NCBI GenBank assembly: GCA_002359055.1
Contig: DEQC01000049.1
Span: forward strand, 1-34,964
Length of the DNA stretch: 34,964 nucleotides
From: Flavobacteriales bacterium UBA3376
GTDB lineage: Bacteria; Bacteroidota; Bacteroidia; Flavobacteriales; Weeksellaceae
Reading direction: 5' to 3'
In this document: positions 14,956-22,823 of the stretch, piece by piece
How the letters are laid out: the number at the start of each line of letters is the position of its first letter
Numbering within the stretch: position 1 is the stretch's first letter
The notes under the pieces: generated by a model
Database searches by the model: none
Told to the model about the DNA's origin: nothing
What the model saw: the letters and a program-made list of their open reading frames with translations, nothing else
Translations under genes and position numbers: made by a program

Positions 14956-17169
14956 ATGAAATTGAATTTTAAAACCAAATTGAAGAAAACAATAGCGACT
15001 ATCTATTCGCTATTAGCCATCACCGAGTTACCGGTGAAGGAAGGTAAATTGAACTTTAGCGCAGACCAGAAGAAAAAGTTAGAAGATGCTATAGGTCCAG
15101 ATCTATATGCTTCTATGGTCTCTCAGATTGAAAAAGAGTTGAGTGAAGCTAAGAAAAACAACGAAGCTGAATTGGAAGCTGCTAAAGCTGAAATTTTAGC
15201 AGTGATGGAAGCAGGCGGTTTCTCCGAGGAGGAAAAAGAAGAAGTTTTGAACGCTGAGTCAACAGATGAATTGCAGGTTTCAGACAAACTGAAAGCAATG
15301 TCTGAACAGTACATCAAGCTCAAAGAAGAAATGGATGCTCAACAGAAAACAATTGAAGAATTGTTAAAGTCTGCAGAGGATGATATTGGAGAAGAAATTG
15401 ATATGAAAAATAATTTAATGAACCACAGCAAAACGCATCTCTTCGGTTCTACTTTCGAATATGATGCATTTGAGAACAGACCATGGAACCAACGTTTACG
15501 CGATGGATCTAAAAGAGCGACAACCTTTAATGATACGGATTTACCTGTTTTAGCAGGTGATGCTCAGCATTTCATTCGAACAAATCCTGGAGTGATTACT
15601 TCATTGTTCGATGATTTCGAAGAGTTACCGTCTGGTTGGACGCCTATTACTGGAATAGAAGATCAGTACGCTGGTGCTTCTGTTGTTACTTCTGAAGTTT
15701 TACAAGGAAGATCTAAAGGTTGGAATCCTAAAGGGAAAATCAAGATTGCTGTTGAGCAAATGAAAGTTTATGCAAAGAAAATTGATAAAACTTTCGACGG
15801 TCAGCAGTTACAAACTTTAGAGAATACCTGGATTGCTAAGGTGAAGGACTTAGACGGTTCACACCCTTGGAAAATGTCGTTTATCTTCTGGGTACTTTCT
15901 GAACTCGTAAAGCAAACAAAGCTTGACGAAAGAAAAGCTATGATCAACGGTATTTATGCTCCAATTCCTGATGGTGACGGTGAGAAATTCGCTGGTGCAG
16001 CTGTAAATTCTCAAAATGGTCTGAGATGGTGGTTGTGGTATCATATTAATATCACTAAAAAAATTGTTCCTTTCAACGTTGGTAAGCCAGAGGTTGGAGG
16101 AATGGTGGATTATGTGAAAACAATGATTGAACGAATTCCAGAAACTGAGCGTAATGCTGAAGGTTTGGTTTTCAACTTATCTGACAAATGGTTTAAAGTT
16201 TACCAAGACGAAGCAGGACAGAAATACACTCACTTGTTCAATTCTGATCAAGGGAAATTGAGATATCAATTGCAGCATGTGATTGATTATCCAAACATCC
16301 GTTTCCAAGTATTGCGTGACTATACGAATACTGACCATATGTATATTACTAAAGAAGCAAATCATACGAAATTGGACTACAAACCAGAGGAAAAAGGTTT
16401 GTTGACTGTTACTCACGAAAAGCGTGATACTCACATATTCGGAGATTACAAGACTGGCTTTGGTTTCCAATTGGTTGGTGTAAAAGCAAAAGATGGTGAA
16501 CCTCGTGATTTCAATAGACAGAAAATCTATTCAAATAATTTACCAATCTTTGATGATTCTATTTCAGCTCCATTCTATTTAGCTACTGATGGTGTGTTGA
16601 AAGTAAACTATCAGCACATGAAAGCGCATGAAACCTTCAACAGCGATATCACTTCGATTGAGCCAATGAACGAGGATTTGCCTTTCTACATGGATTTTAA
16701 AGGAAACATTTTGAGAATTACTGGAAATACCAATATGGATTCAGCGAAGAATGTTGTACACGGAAATAATATTTCCTTGACAGGTGGCACTTCTTTCAAC
16801 TTGAAAAGTGGTGGAACACTTACACTTTACTGCCGTCCATCGGATGGGAAATTTGTAGAATTGAGCAGAACCACAGCTCCAGCGGTTGAGCCTGATGCAG
16901 GAACTGTAAACTTTGATGATGTAGTAATCGATGCAGCAGAAGGTGATACTTTCATCTTTGAAGGTTCTACTGATACTACTTTAGCAACTATCTTGAATGG
17001 TGTTCCTCAACAGGTGATTACTATCAAAGCTGAATCCGGAGCTAATGCTCTTACGATTGCTGGAGATGATATCAACGTAGGTGCGAACGCAGTGATTGAC
17101 GATGCAACTAAAGAAATCAAATTGATGTATTTAGATGGTACTTGGTATGAAATCGAAAGAAACTTTTAA
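14956..17169 (+). CDS. Scaffold-major capsid fusion protein
   Basis: A 737-residue protein. Residues about 1-148 are acidic and coiled-coil-like (repeats of KKLEDAI, AELEAAKAEIL, LKEEMDAQQKTIEELL), typical of a fused internal scaffold. From about residue 150 (MNHSKTHLFGSTFEYDAFEN) the composition changes to a globular HK97-type capsid with a spacer near KVYAKKIDKTFDGQQ and a long body to about 600. Residues about 600-737 form a Gly/Thr/Asp-rich beta region (VNFDDVVIDAAEGDTFIF...), perhaps an exposed decoration domain. The S49 protease just upstream would remove the scaffold. Family assignment rests on architecture and position. Confidence 0.78.
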   Translation: MKLNFKTKLKKTIATIYSLLAITELPVKEGKLNFSADQKKKLEDAIGPDLYASMVSQIEKELSEAKKNNEAELEAAKAEILAVMEAGGFSEEEKEEVLNAESTDELQVSDKLKAMSEQYIKLKEEMDAQQKTIEELLKSAEDDIGEEIDMKNNLMNHSKTHLFGSTFEYDAFENRPWNQRLRDGSKRATTFNDTDLPVLAGDAQHFIRTNPGVITSLFDDFEELPSGWTPITGIEDQYAGASVVTSEVLQGRSKGWNPKGKIKIAVEQMKVYAKKIDKTFDGQQLQTLENTWIAKVKDLDGSHPWKMSFIFWVLSELVKQTKLDERKAMINGIYAPIPDGDGEKFAGAAVNSQNGLRWWLWYHINITKKIVPFNVGKPEVGGMVDYVKTMIERIPETERNAEGLVFNLSDKWFKVYQDEAGQKYTHLFNSDQGKLRYQLQHVIDYPNIRFQVLRDYTNTDHMYITKEANHTKLDYKPEEKGLLTVTHEKRDTHIFGDYKTGFGFQLVGVKAKDGEPRDFNRQKIYSNNLPIFDDSISAPFYLATDGVLKVNYQHMKAHETFNSDITSIEPMNEDLPFYMDFKGNILRITGNTNMDSAKNVVHGNNISLTGGTSFNLKSGGTLTLYCRPSDGKFVELSRTTAPAVEPDAGTVNFDDVVIDAAEGDTFIFEGSTDTTLATILNGVPQQVITIKAESGANALTIAGDDINVGANAVIDDATKEIKLMYLDGTWYEIERNF

Positions 17170-17186
17170 TCTTAAAAAACAGAACA

Positions 17187-17990
17187 ATGACATTTAGATT
17201 AAGTGCACCCCGACCAAAAAGAAATAGCCCTGGGGCGGCTAAAAATGGAAGACCTATGTTGACTATCGTTGCAACTGAAGATATATCTGTTTGGCCATCG
17301 AGAATGGATGGCTCTGTGCTGATGTATGGTGATTTTGTGATGAAAGATGCTGCGAAAATGCACCAGTTTTATGGTACTGTTTCAACGCAAGACGCATCGT
17401 TTGAAAGTGAGGGCGAGGAAGATGCTTTAGTGATTCCTCACAATTATGTGGTTGAACATCCAGGCGATGATGTAGATAGTGAAAACTTTATGCAGTCATG
17501 GTTTGGCGTTCCGTGTATTATCATAGAAGATTATTGCGATGGTTCATTGCCAAAAGTTTATGGAACTGATTGTGCACCGCTTTCGTTGCAACTTGGATTT
17601 ATCCGAAACAACGAAAAGACAGCATATACGATGACTTTCAATTCGTTCGGACGTACGAACTTGTTGCCCGGTCGTTATCAGGGTAACTTTAGCTTTGCTG
17701 AACCTTTCGATGTTGCAGACAACGAAGCAATTGCTTTAGATAAGTCAAACGGTCATCAGTATAAATTAGCTCCTGGAACTGGAGTTGCTATCGATTTTGC
17801 TTCAAATAATTTCGAACACTTCGATAATGTAACGTTGATTGGTTCGGGTGGTGCTACTCCTGATACTTTGGCTGGATCGACTGACCTCATTTTGACAGGT
17901 ACTTGGACAGCTCTTGATGGTGCTACTTTGAGCTTGAAAGTATTCGATACAGTTTCAGGCAAAATTTTAATTGAACAAAAAAGAACTTAG
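17187..17990 (+). CDS. Structural protein, possible major tail protein
   Basis: A 267-residue, beta-rich protein with no signal peptide. Features include TIVATEDISVWPSRMDGSVL, a conserved-looking QSWFGVPCIIIEDYCDGSLP followed by PLSLQLGFIRNNEKTAYTMT, and a C-terminal Ser/Thr/Gly/Asp-rich domain from about residue 205 (TLIGSGGATPDTLAGSTDL) that looks like an Ig-type or decoration module. Location straight after the capsid gene, 17 nt away, with a terminator behind it, is consistent with a tail-tube or head-decoration protein. I cannot decide between them. Confidence 0.6.
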   Translation: MTFRLSAPRPKRNSPGAAKNGRPMLTIVATEDISVWPSRMDGSVLMYGDFVMKDAAKMHQFYGTVSTQDASFESEGEEDALVIPHNYVVEHPGDDVDSENFMQSWFGVPCIIIEDYCDGSLPKVYGTDCAPLSLQLGFIRNNEKTAYTMTFNSFGRTNLLPGRYQGNFSFAEPFDVADNEAIALDKSNGHQYKLAPGTGVAIDFASNNFEHFDNVTLIGSGGATPDTLAGSTDLILTGTWTALDGATLSLKVFDTVSGKILIEQKRT

Positions 17991-18016
17991 GTAGTAGGTT
18001 AGTTTTTCTCATGTGT

Positions 18017-18051
18017 ACCCGAGTGAATAGTATATTTGCTCGGGTTTTTTT
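18017..18051 (+). terminator. Terminator of the capsid unit
   Basis: ACCCGAG (18017-18023) pairs with CTCGGGT (18039-18045) around a 15-nt loop, followed by T to 18051. It ends the unit that begins at late-promoter copy 3. Confidence 0.88.
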
Positions 18052-18082
18052 ATCTTTGAAAAGAAAAGAAAATATAAAATGT

Positions 18083-18122
18083 GTCAAATTTTATACATTT
18101 TGTGTAAAATTTGTTATATTTG
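18083..18122 (+). promoter_or_regulatory. Promoter with operator-like inverted repeat, copy 1
   Basis: TATATTTG (18115-18122) is a perfect TAnnTTTG -7 box. Just upstream, AAATTTTATACA (18086-18097) and TGTGTAAAATTT (18101-18112) form a 12-bp inverted repeat with one mismatch and a TTT centre, placed where RNA polymerase would bind. A very similar sequence (GTCAAAT, TTATACATT, GTTATAT, TTTG) recurs at 18791-18832. No clear -33 TTTG at the standard distance is visible, suggesting activator dependence. Confidence 0.65.
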
Positions 18123-18235
18123 CCTTGCTAACGAATTCAATTTTTCATGTTGCAAGGCTATAGTATAAGCAGGCAAAGGGTTGAAAGTACCCAGGCATTT
18201 CAACTTAGTTGAATTCGTTAGCGGTGACCTGCTTC
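18123..18235 (+). ncRNA. Structured leader RNA closed by a perfect 14-bp stem
   Basis: GCTAACGAATTCAA (18127-18140) is the exact complement of TTGAATTCGTTAGC (18209-18222). Inside are GTTGAAA (18180-18186) with TTTCAAC (18198-18204), and a small GCTATA/TATAAGC hairpin (about 18158-18171), giving a three-way-junction shape. Competing pairings exist: CCTTGC (18123-18128) with GCAAGG (18152-18157), and AAGCAGG (18168-18174) with CCTGCTT (18228-18234), the latter followed by a T-run. The -7 box at 18115-18122 would start RNA close to the first base of the 14-bp stem. The next gene begins at 18263. A regulatory leader, or a free small RNA, is inferred. Confidence 0.65.
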
Positions 18236-18262
18236 TTTTTATTAATTCAAAATTTTTGACAA

Positions 18263-18544
18263 ATGACGCTAACGATTGCCAAAAACAAGACCGAAGAAAC
18301 TGAATTTAAAGTTTCTATTATTGAACCTAAGCCTTTCAGCATGCCGCTGAAAGTGGAATCCTCGGAAGAGATTTATGAAACTGTAATAGGGCTTTGCGAA
18401 CTTTATGAGTTTGGCAGGAAGTCCAGGTGTGCTTCTCTCAAGCCACATTTGAAGTCAACTGCTAAGTTGATCGAAAAGCTTACTCCTCAACTAAGCTTTC
18501 ATCAAATGTTGGAATTGAGCGAGCGTTTTCCAACCGATGAATAA
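18263..18544 (+). CDS. Small phage protein downstream of the structured leader
   Basis: A 93-residue protein: a beta-rich N-terminal half (LTIAKNKTEETEFKVSIIEP) and a helical C-terminal half (KPHLKSTAKLIEKLTPQLSF, then HQMLELSERF). No membrane segment or known motif. It sits alone with a 55-residue partner between two terminators, under the operator-bearing promoter and the structured leader, so it is separately regulated from the structural units. It could be a regulator or a tail assembly chaperone; neither is proven. Confidence 0.6.
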   Translation: MTLTIAKNKTEETEFKVSIIEPKPFSMPLKVESSEEIYETVIGLCELYEFGRKSRCASLKPHLKSTAKLIEKLTPQLSFHQMLELSERFPTDE

Positions 18545-18704
18545 CTTTTATCGTAATTACCGAAATGTCATTAGCGACCAAGGGGTTGAGGTGGACGCAG
18601 GGGCATTATGGGAATTGGATAAAAAGACGGAAAAGCTCATTTTGATTGATGATGACGAATACATCACAGTTGATTATTCATCAGAAGAATTCTACTCGGT
18701 GTAA
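18537..18704 (+). CDS. Small acidic phage protein (55 aa)
   Basis: ATG at 18537 overlaps the previous gene by 8 nt; the frame runs 55 codons to TAA at 18702. It begins MNNFYRNYRNVISDQG and ends DDDEYITVDYSSEEFYSV, acidic and aromatic, with no recognised family. A strong terminator follows the stop within 6 nt, which, together with the coupled start, supports that this short frame is a real gene. Its function is unknown. Confidence 0.6.
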   Translation: MNNFYRNYRNVISDQGVEVDAGALWELDKKTEKLILIDDDEYITVDYSSEEFYSV

Positions 18705-18709
18705 AAAAA

Positions 18710-18737
18710 ACGGCTACTTATAAAGTGGCCGTTTTTT
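18710..18737 (+). terminator. Rho-independent terminator
   Basis: ACGGCTACTT (18710-18719) pairs with AAGTGGCCGT (18723-18732), ten pairs including one G-U, loop ATA, followed by six T. It ends the two-gene unit 18263-18704. Confidence 0.9.
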
Positions 18738-18790
18738 GGTGAGTTTAAGATAATTCATTGTAAAATGGATTTCAAATATAAACATTTTGC

Positions 18791-18832
18791 GTCAAATATT
18801 ATACATTATGTAAATTTTCTGTTATATATTTG
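18791..18832 (+). promoter_or_regulatory. Promoter with operator-like element, copy 2
   Basis: Carries GTCAAATATTATACATT, as in copy 1 at 18083, then GTTATATATTTG, with TATATTTG (18825-18832) as the -7 box. TTATACAT and ATGTAAA form a weaker dyad. The ATG of the next gene is only four bases after the box, so transcription would begin at or next to the start codon. Confidence 0.6.
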
Positions 18833-18836
18833 AAGT

Positions 18837-19355
18837 ATGTATGAGAGAATTTCTACACAAAAATTTATTTGCTCGATCAAATTGCACTTTGATGGGCGAT
18901 TTGATTTGCTAAAATTGACTGGAGATCTACCAAGAAAGGATCGAAGATTTTTCGAAACTATTCATTCAGGTAAACTGGACGAATCGAAAACTTATTTTTC
19001 AGTCGGTTCGTTTGCTTTTTCTGAAAATCTTCGAACTTCTCAAATGGGTAATGAGTTTTATGCGCAAGAGGCTAAGTTTAGATTTCCGTCAAATGATTCG
19101 CGTAGAGCTGAGAGAATTTCTTCTTTCCGAAAGGTGAAATTCCTCGAAATGATTTTGAACGATGGTAGTTCATTCGTCATGGGTCGTAATGATATTGATC
19201 AAAACACCAGACCTACCATCACAACTTCATCAAATTTTCATAGTACAGAAGTTGTTGTCAGGTCGGAGTCCATCCAACCTGTTATCAAGTTATCAGAAGG
19301 AGATGTTCCACCGATGGTTGGTTATGATTATACTTACAATTTCCCCCTTTCGTGA
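18837..19355 (+). CDS. Phage protein of unknown function, possible tail protein
   Basis: A 172-residue, beta-rich protein. The middle FRKVKFLEMILNDGSSFVMG followed by RNDIDQNTRPTITTSSNFHS looks like a conserved segment that I loosely recall from Bacteroidota phage genomes near tail genes; the family name is not known to me. No signal peptide or membrane helix. It overlaps the following gene by 4 nt (GTGA). Start: ATG 18837, four bases after the -7 box, so either leaderless or translated from a slightly earlier start of transcription. Confidence 0.6.
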   Translation: MYERISTQKFICSIKLHFDGRFDLLKLTGDLPRKDRRFFETIHSGKLDESKTYFSVGSFAFSENLRTSQMGNEFYAQEAKFRFPSNDSRRAERISSFRKVKFLEMILNDGSSFVMGRNDIDQNTRPTITTSSNFHSTEVVVRSESIQPVIKLSEGDVPPMVGYDYTYNFPLS

Positions 19356-19894
19356 ATCGTACACTCATCCCTGTTAATTTAAGGCCACATTTAGTTAGTT
19401 TCTTTTACCAACAGTTCGACTCATATGAAGTCGAGCTGTACGGTAAAAGAGTGAATGAGGTCAAAATTCATACTCGCTCGGTGTTGGGTCGATACATTCG
19501 CATGATGGTTTGTAGAATTGACAAACCTATTTTGAATTTCGAAACTAATTTTAATATTATTTTCTCGATCAACGACACCGAACGATCAAAAATATTTTCA
19601 ACCGATAAATATAAATTTGTCGATGGTACCAAAACTTTTCTTTTTATTCCGGATTACTTCGAAAAGGACCTGAACGAACTTTTGCAAAAAGAATTCGAAA
19701 CTTCTCTCTTTTATTTTATTGAAGGTTATCGAGCAAATAACGAATACGGAGCAATGCGTGAAGGTGCGAGATTGTTCATGGATCGATACGATTTGTACGA
19801 GCATGGCTATTCGTATGCTGCCATTGAACAAATTTACATGCGAGCAAAACGGAACAATAAAGCTTTTGTGAAGTTTTGCAGTCGTCCGAAATAG
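19352..19894 (+). CDS. Phage protein of unknown function
   Basis: A 180-residue protein starting with GTG that overlaps the previous stop (GTGA); an ATG start would remove a large N-terminal part. The N-terminal half is mixed alpha/beta (YEVELYGKRVNEVKIHTRSV), the C-terminal half helical, ending GARLFMDRYDLYEHGYSYAA followed by IEQIYMRAKRNNKAF, which resembles a small DNA-binding or assembly helix bundle. No family is recognised. It ends immediately before late-promoter copy 4. The operon with the 172-residue gene is under its own operator-like promoter, so an early or middle expression is possible. Confidence 0.6.
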   Translation: MNRTLIPVNLRPHLVSFFYQQFDSYEVELYGKRVNEVKIHTRSVLGRYIRMMVCRIDKPILNFETNFNIIFSINDTERSKIFSTDKYKFVDGTKTFLFIPDYFEKDLNELLQKEFETSLFYFIEGYRANNEYGAMREGARLFMDRYDLYEHGYSYAAIEQIYMRAKRNNKAFVKFCSRPK

Positions 19895-19930
19895 TTGTCA
19901 GCACTTAATTAAGCGTTTCGCGTCAAATTG
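19895..19930 (+). promoter_or_regulatory. Putative phage late promoter, copy 4
   Basis: TTGTCAGCACTTA, then GTTTCG and GTCAAATTGC, with ATTG ending at index 36 (one base shorter spacing than copies 1-3). Copy 5 shares the GTTTCG and TCAAATTGC blocks. It begins one base after the preceding stop codon and lies 18 nt before the ATG at 19949. It heads the fibre and lysis unit. Confidence 0.75.
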
Positions 19931-19948
19931 CGGTCAAAGATTTTACTT

Positions 19949-21100
19949 ATGCTAAATCCTTTTAATCCGCAAAATCCCGACTGGCTTCAGAAGTCGATTG
20001 GTGATCTGCAAACAGCTATCGAAATGAATGATGTGATTGGGGCATTCAAAGCAAATGCTTTGGTGCTGCAAAATTTGATTTCTAAAATCAATCCCGAATT
20101 GGTTTTAAGTACCGAATCGCAAATCATTTCTAATGCTATCAATGAGTTGAAGCAACTGATCGATAGCTTCATTGGCTTCAACATCTCTGAAAAATCACTT
20201 TCGAACGGTCAATCGTTTTTATTTCCTCCCATGAGCAAGGGTGAAGCTTTTGTTATTCGGATTTTTGAATACGATGGGTCAAGCCAAGAGGGCATACCAA
20301 GTCCAAACGGCGTGGTATGGTTAGGAGGTTATGGTGGCGTAGGCGTAGGCGATGGTAGCATGGTGATTTGTTTGGTCAATAATGCAGGTGGAACCTACAA
20401 CGATGTAGGCCACAATTTCGCTATCATAAATCAAGGCAAAGATTCTGAAGTTATTTTCGTTGATGTTTTACCTGATGAAAACTTAGCGAGAACAGGTGTT
20501 ATTTACGTACTGAACAGCAATAATGCCATGTACGTATGGGATGGTCAGTTAGGCGACTATGTACTAATCGGCGATGTGATTCCTGGTACTTTGATTTCAA
20601 ATACAGAATTTAGAGATGAAAATAACAATGTTGTTATACCAGAGGCTAACAAGCTTTATCTCGACACGACAACTGAAGATTATTACAGGTGGGATGGGTC
20701 TGGATATGTGTTTTTAAATCAACCGTCTGATAGTGATATTATTTTCTATACGGAAGAATCAGAATCGGCGCAAGACGGCGAAGAAGGTAAACTGTATATT
20801 TCCATATTAACTGGAAAAATGAAGATATGGACTTCTGGAGCGTGGATGGACTTAAGTTTTAGCTTACATACAGAAGATTCGGAGATAGCATTTACAGGAG
20901 ACGGTACGTTAGCGAATCCTTTAAAAGCGTCGATACCAAACACAGTAGAATTTAAATCAATTGACAGCTCGACTACTCCTCCAGATTTAGCTCAATTAAA
21001 CGCATATGGAACTGACCGTGTGGACTTTCCGAATTTGGATAGAATTTATTTCTTGAATGGAGCAAAGTGGTGTTATATTGAAACAATAGCAGTTAGTTAA
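19949..21100 (+). CDS. Tail fibre / receptor-binding structural protein
   Basis: A 383-residue protein using ATG 19949 (the TTG at 19928 lies inside the promoter element). Residues about 1-70 are helical and likely the attachment part. Three related units follow, each with a strand, a short turn and an aromatic pair: VIYVLNSNNAMYVWDG (about 183), KLYLDTTTEDYYRWDG (about 234) and KLYISILTGKMKIWTSG (about 280). A fourth, YFLNGAKWCYIE, ends the chain. Such Y-x-W-D/S-G repeats occur in phage fibres and carbohydrate-binding appendages. The next gene starts directly after its stop. Confidence 0.7.
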   Translation: MLNPFNPQNPDWLQKSIGDLQTAIEMNDVIGAFKANALVLQNLISKINPELVLSTESQIISNAINELKQLIDSFIGFNISEKSLSNGQSFLFPPMSKGEAFVIRIFEYDGSSQEGIPSPNGVVWLGGYGGVGVGDGSMVICLVNNAGGTYNDVGHNFAIINQGKDSEVIFVDVLPDENLARTGVIYVLNSNNAMYVWDGQLGDYVLIGDVIPGTLISNTEFRDENNNVVIPEANKLYLDTTTEDYYRWDGSGYVFLNQPSDSDIIFYTEESESAQDGEEGKLYISILTGKMKIWTSGAWMDLSFSLHTEDSEIAFTGDGTLANPLKASIPNTVEFKSIDSSTTPPDLAQLNAYGTDRVDFPNLDRIYFLNGAKWCYIETIAVS

Positions 21101-22360
21101 ATGGAGTTATTAAAGACAAATACAGGTGAATTTTTAAAAGACTTAGACGGTAACTTATTAGTTACTGCAGGGATTCCGCCTATTATGCTGGAGCATGAGG
21201 ACATTCAATTTCCGCCGAATTTAAATCTATCAGGATCTCTTAGAATCACAACTACAGGTACGAATACTGTTTATATAGATTTCGACGATGGTAGTCCTAT
21301 ATACTCACGTACTTTTTCAGGATTGACAATATTTCCCGTAAATGACCCCATACACATATACGCAGATAATTCGAGAAAGTTTGTAAAAATTTGGTTTGAA
21401 TTTCCACAGAGAATAACTCAATTTTCCGCCCAGTGGTTATATTTAATTGGCAATTTCCCAACGGCAATAGGATTGTATGATTTGGATGATTTGACCTTCA
21501 GACAAACAAGATTTGACTATTTTCCAGCGGAATTTAGAGGAGGAATCTACCGAACATTAGCATTGGCAGATGTAACTCGAAGTACTATTAATCACATTCC
21601 AATGTGGATAACGCAATCAAGGGTACAGAACTTGATTTTAGGAGGAATGGACTTGTCTAATCCAACTACTTCAAACTTAGATAAGTTAATCAATATCCAA
21701 GGGTTAACAAATTTGGATTTATATACAACAGGATTTGATAATATCCCGTTCAACTTCAAAGACATTGCTACACTTCGATTGTTAGGATTAGGGAATAATC
21801 CATTTACGGAAATAACTCAAGAAATAAATGACTGTAAGCAACTAACAAGGCTTTCGATTGGTTATAGAGCTGGAGGTTGGTCAAGTCAAGGTAGCCCTTT
21901 ATTCACGTCGTGGGGTGTTGGAATTGCGAACATGCCGAATCTACAAAGATTTGAGTGGGATAGTATGCCTAATGCTCCAACTACTCTTCCTACAGGGATT
22001 TTAACCGCTCCAAATTGTAAATCTCTTTGGTGTATAGGGGCTTACAGGACGCAAGTTAGAATAGATGAATTCGTAGAAAATTCCTTTGATTTGGTTGAAA
22101 GTGAAGCAAGTATGAGTGTTGGGAATACACTGCTTAGGAGAGTGAACTTTCAAATTGGAGCTATTAATTTTGCCAATAGTGCTTTTTTCAACCCACGCCC
22201 AACAGGAACATACCAAGCACCTGCAGGATACGTGCAAGGTTCAAATAACGGAACACCTGCAAGTCCTATGGAAATGATATATGTGTTAGTTAATCAATAT
22301 GAATGGACGGTTACAGTGATTAACGAGGCAGGTAATGCCAACCAAACGTACGCACCTTAA
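21101..22360 (+). CDS. Leucine-rich-repeat tail protein, probable adhesin
   Basis: A 419-residue protein beginning with MELLKTNTGEFLKDLDGNLL (a short attachment-like start), then a beta domain, then irregular leucine-rich repeats from about residue 160 to 345 (NLILGGMDLSNP, LTNLDLYTTGFDNIP, LRLLGLGNNPFTEI, LTRLSIGY). The end, RPTGTYQAPAGYVQG followed by SPMEMIYVLVNQYEW, is like the closing segment of LRR surface proteins of Bacteroidota phages. It starts at the base after the fibre gene stop. An adhesin that recognises the host surface is the best guess. ATA-rich codon use resembles the portal mosaic, suggesting exchange. Confidence 0.72.
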   Translation: MELLKTNTGEFLKDLDGNLLVTAGIPPIMLEHEDIQFPPNLNLSGSLRITTTGTNTVYIDFDDGSPIYSRTFSGLTIFPVNDPIHIYADNSRKFVKIWFEFPQRITQFSAQWLYLIGNFPTAIGLYDLDDLTFRQTRFDYFPAEFRGGIYRTLALADVTRSTINHIPMWITQSRVQNLILGGMDLSNPTTSNLDKLINIQGLTNLDLYTTGFDNIPFNFKDIATLRLLGLGNNPFTEITQEINDCKQLTRLSIGYRAGGWSSQGSPLFTSWGVGIANMPNLQRFEWDSMPNAPTTLPTGILTAPNCKSLWCIGAYRTQVRIDEFVENSFDLVESEASMSVGNTLLRRVNFQIGAINFANSAFFNPRPTGTYQAPAGYVQGSNNGTPASPMEMIYVLVNQYEWTVTVINEAGNANQTYAP

Positions 22361-22370
22361 AAATATAGAT

Positions 22371-22550
22371 ATGAAGATAGTAGTTTTTGTTAAAGACAAA
22401 GAAATAATTTCAGCTTTAGAGCATGAAGGAAATACTGAAATTATGAATGATAAAAGCAGTGTCTACATAGACACAGCAGAGAATCTGCTTTTAATCATGC
22501 CAATTTTGGGCGTTACAGATGTTTCGAAAATTGAATTTTTAATGCAATGA
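22371..22550 (+). CDS. Small phage protein (59 aa)
   Basis: I prefer ATG 22371 (MKIVVFVKDKEIISALEH), which sits 10 nt after the LRR gene stop; the earlier in-frame start at 22335 would overlap that gene and adds only a basic shadow. A short alpha/beta protein with YIDTAENLLLIMPILGVTDV and no signal peptide. It overlaps the next membrane-protein gene by 4 nt. No family is recognised. It is part of the fibre-lysis unit. Confidence 0.55.
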   Translation: MKIVVFVKDKEIISALEHEGNTEIMNDKSSVYIDTAENLLLIMPILGVTDVSKIEFLMQ

Positions 22551-22813
22551 ATATGTTGAAAATTAAAAAAATATTGATCGATAAATTAGCACACTTAGGT
22601 GCAGGTAATCTATTTGCTGTATCTGTAATTGTGTTTATGACTCTTTTAGGATTTAATGCAATCATTATAAATGTTGTGGCTTTTGTTGGTGGAATTCTAC
22701 TTGGATTCTTTGTTGAATTCAAAGATCAAGAAGAAGGTAGGAGTGGAGATATGTATGATGCGTTGGCAACTGCACTTGGCTCTTTAATGGTCTTGTTAAT
22801 GTATAACTTCTAA
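22547..22813 (+). CDS. Small membrane protein of the lysis cassette
   Basis: An 88-residue protein with two to three hydrophobic segments (about residues 20-36, 38-56 and 72-87) and the pattern DKLAHLGAGNLFA at the start and SGDMYDALATALGSLMV at the end. D-K-x-x-H-x-x-A-G and D-x-x-A-T-x-L-G are shared with small integral membrane proteins found next to phage lysis genes. It is a holin or holin-regulator candidate, though the clearer holin is the following gene. Start overlaps the previous stop by 4 nt. Confidence 0.62.
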   Translation: MNMLKIKKILIDKLAHLGAGNLFAVSVIVFMTLLGFNAIIINVVAFVGGILLGFFVEFKDQEEGRSGDMYDALATALGSLMVLLMYNF

Positions 22814-22823
22814 AAATGGTATT

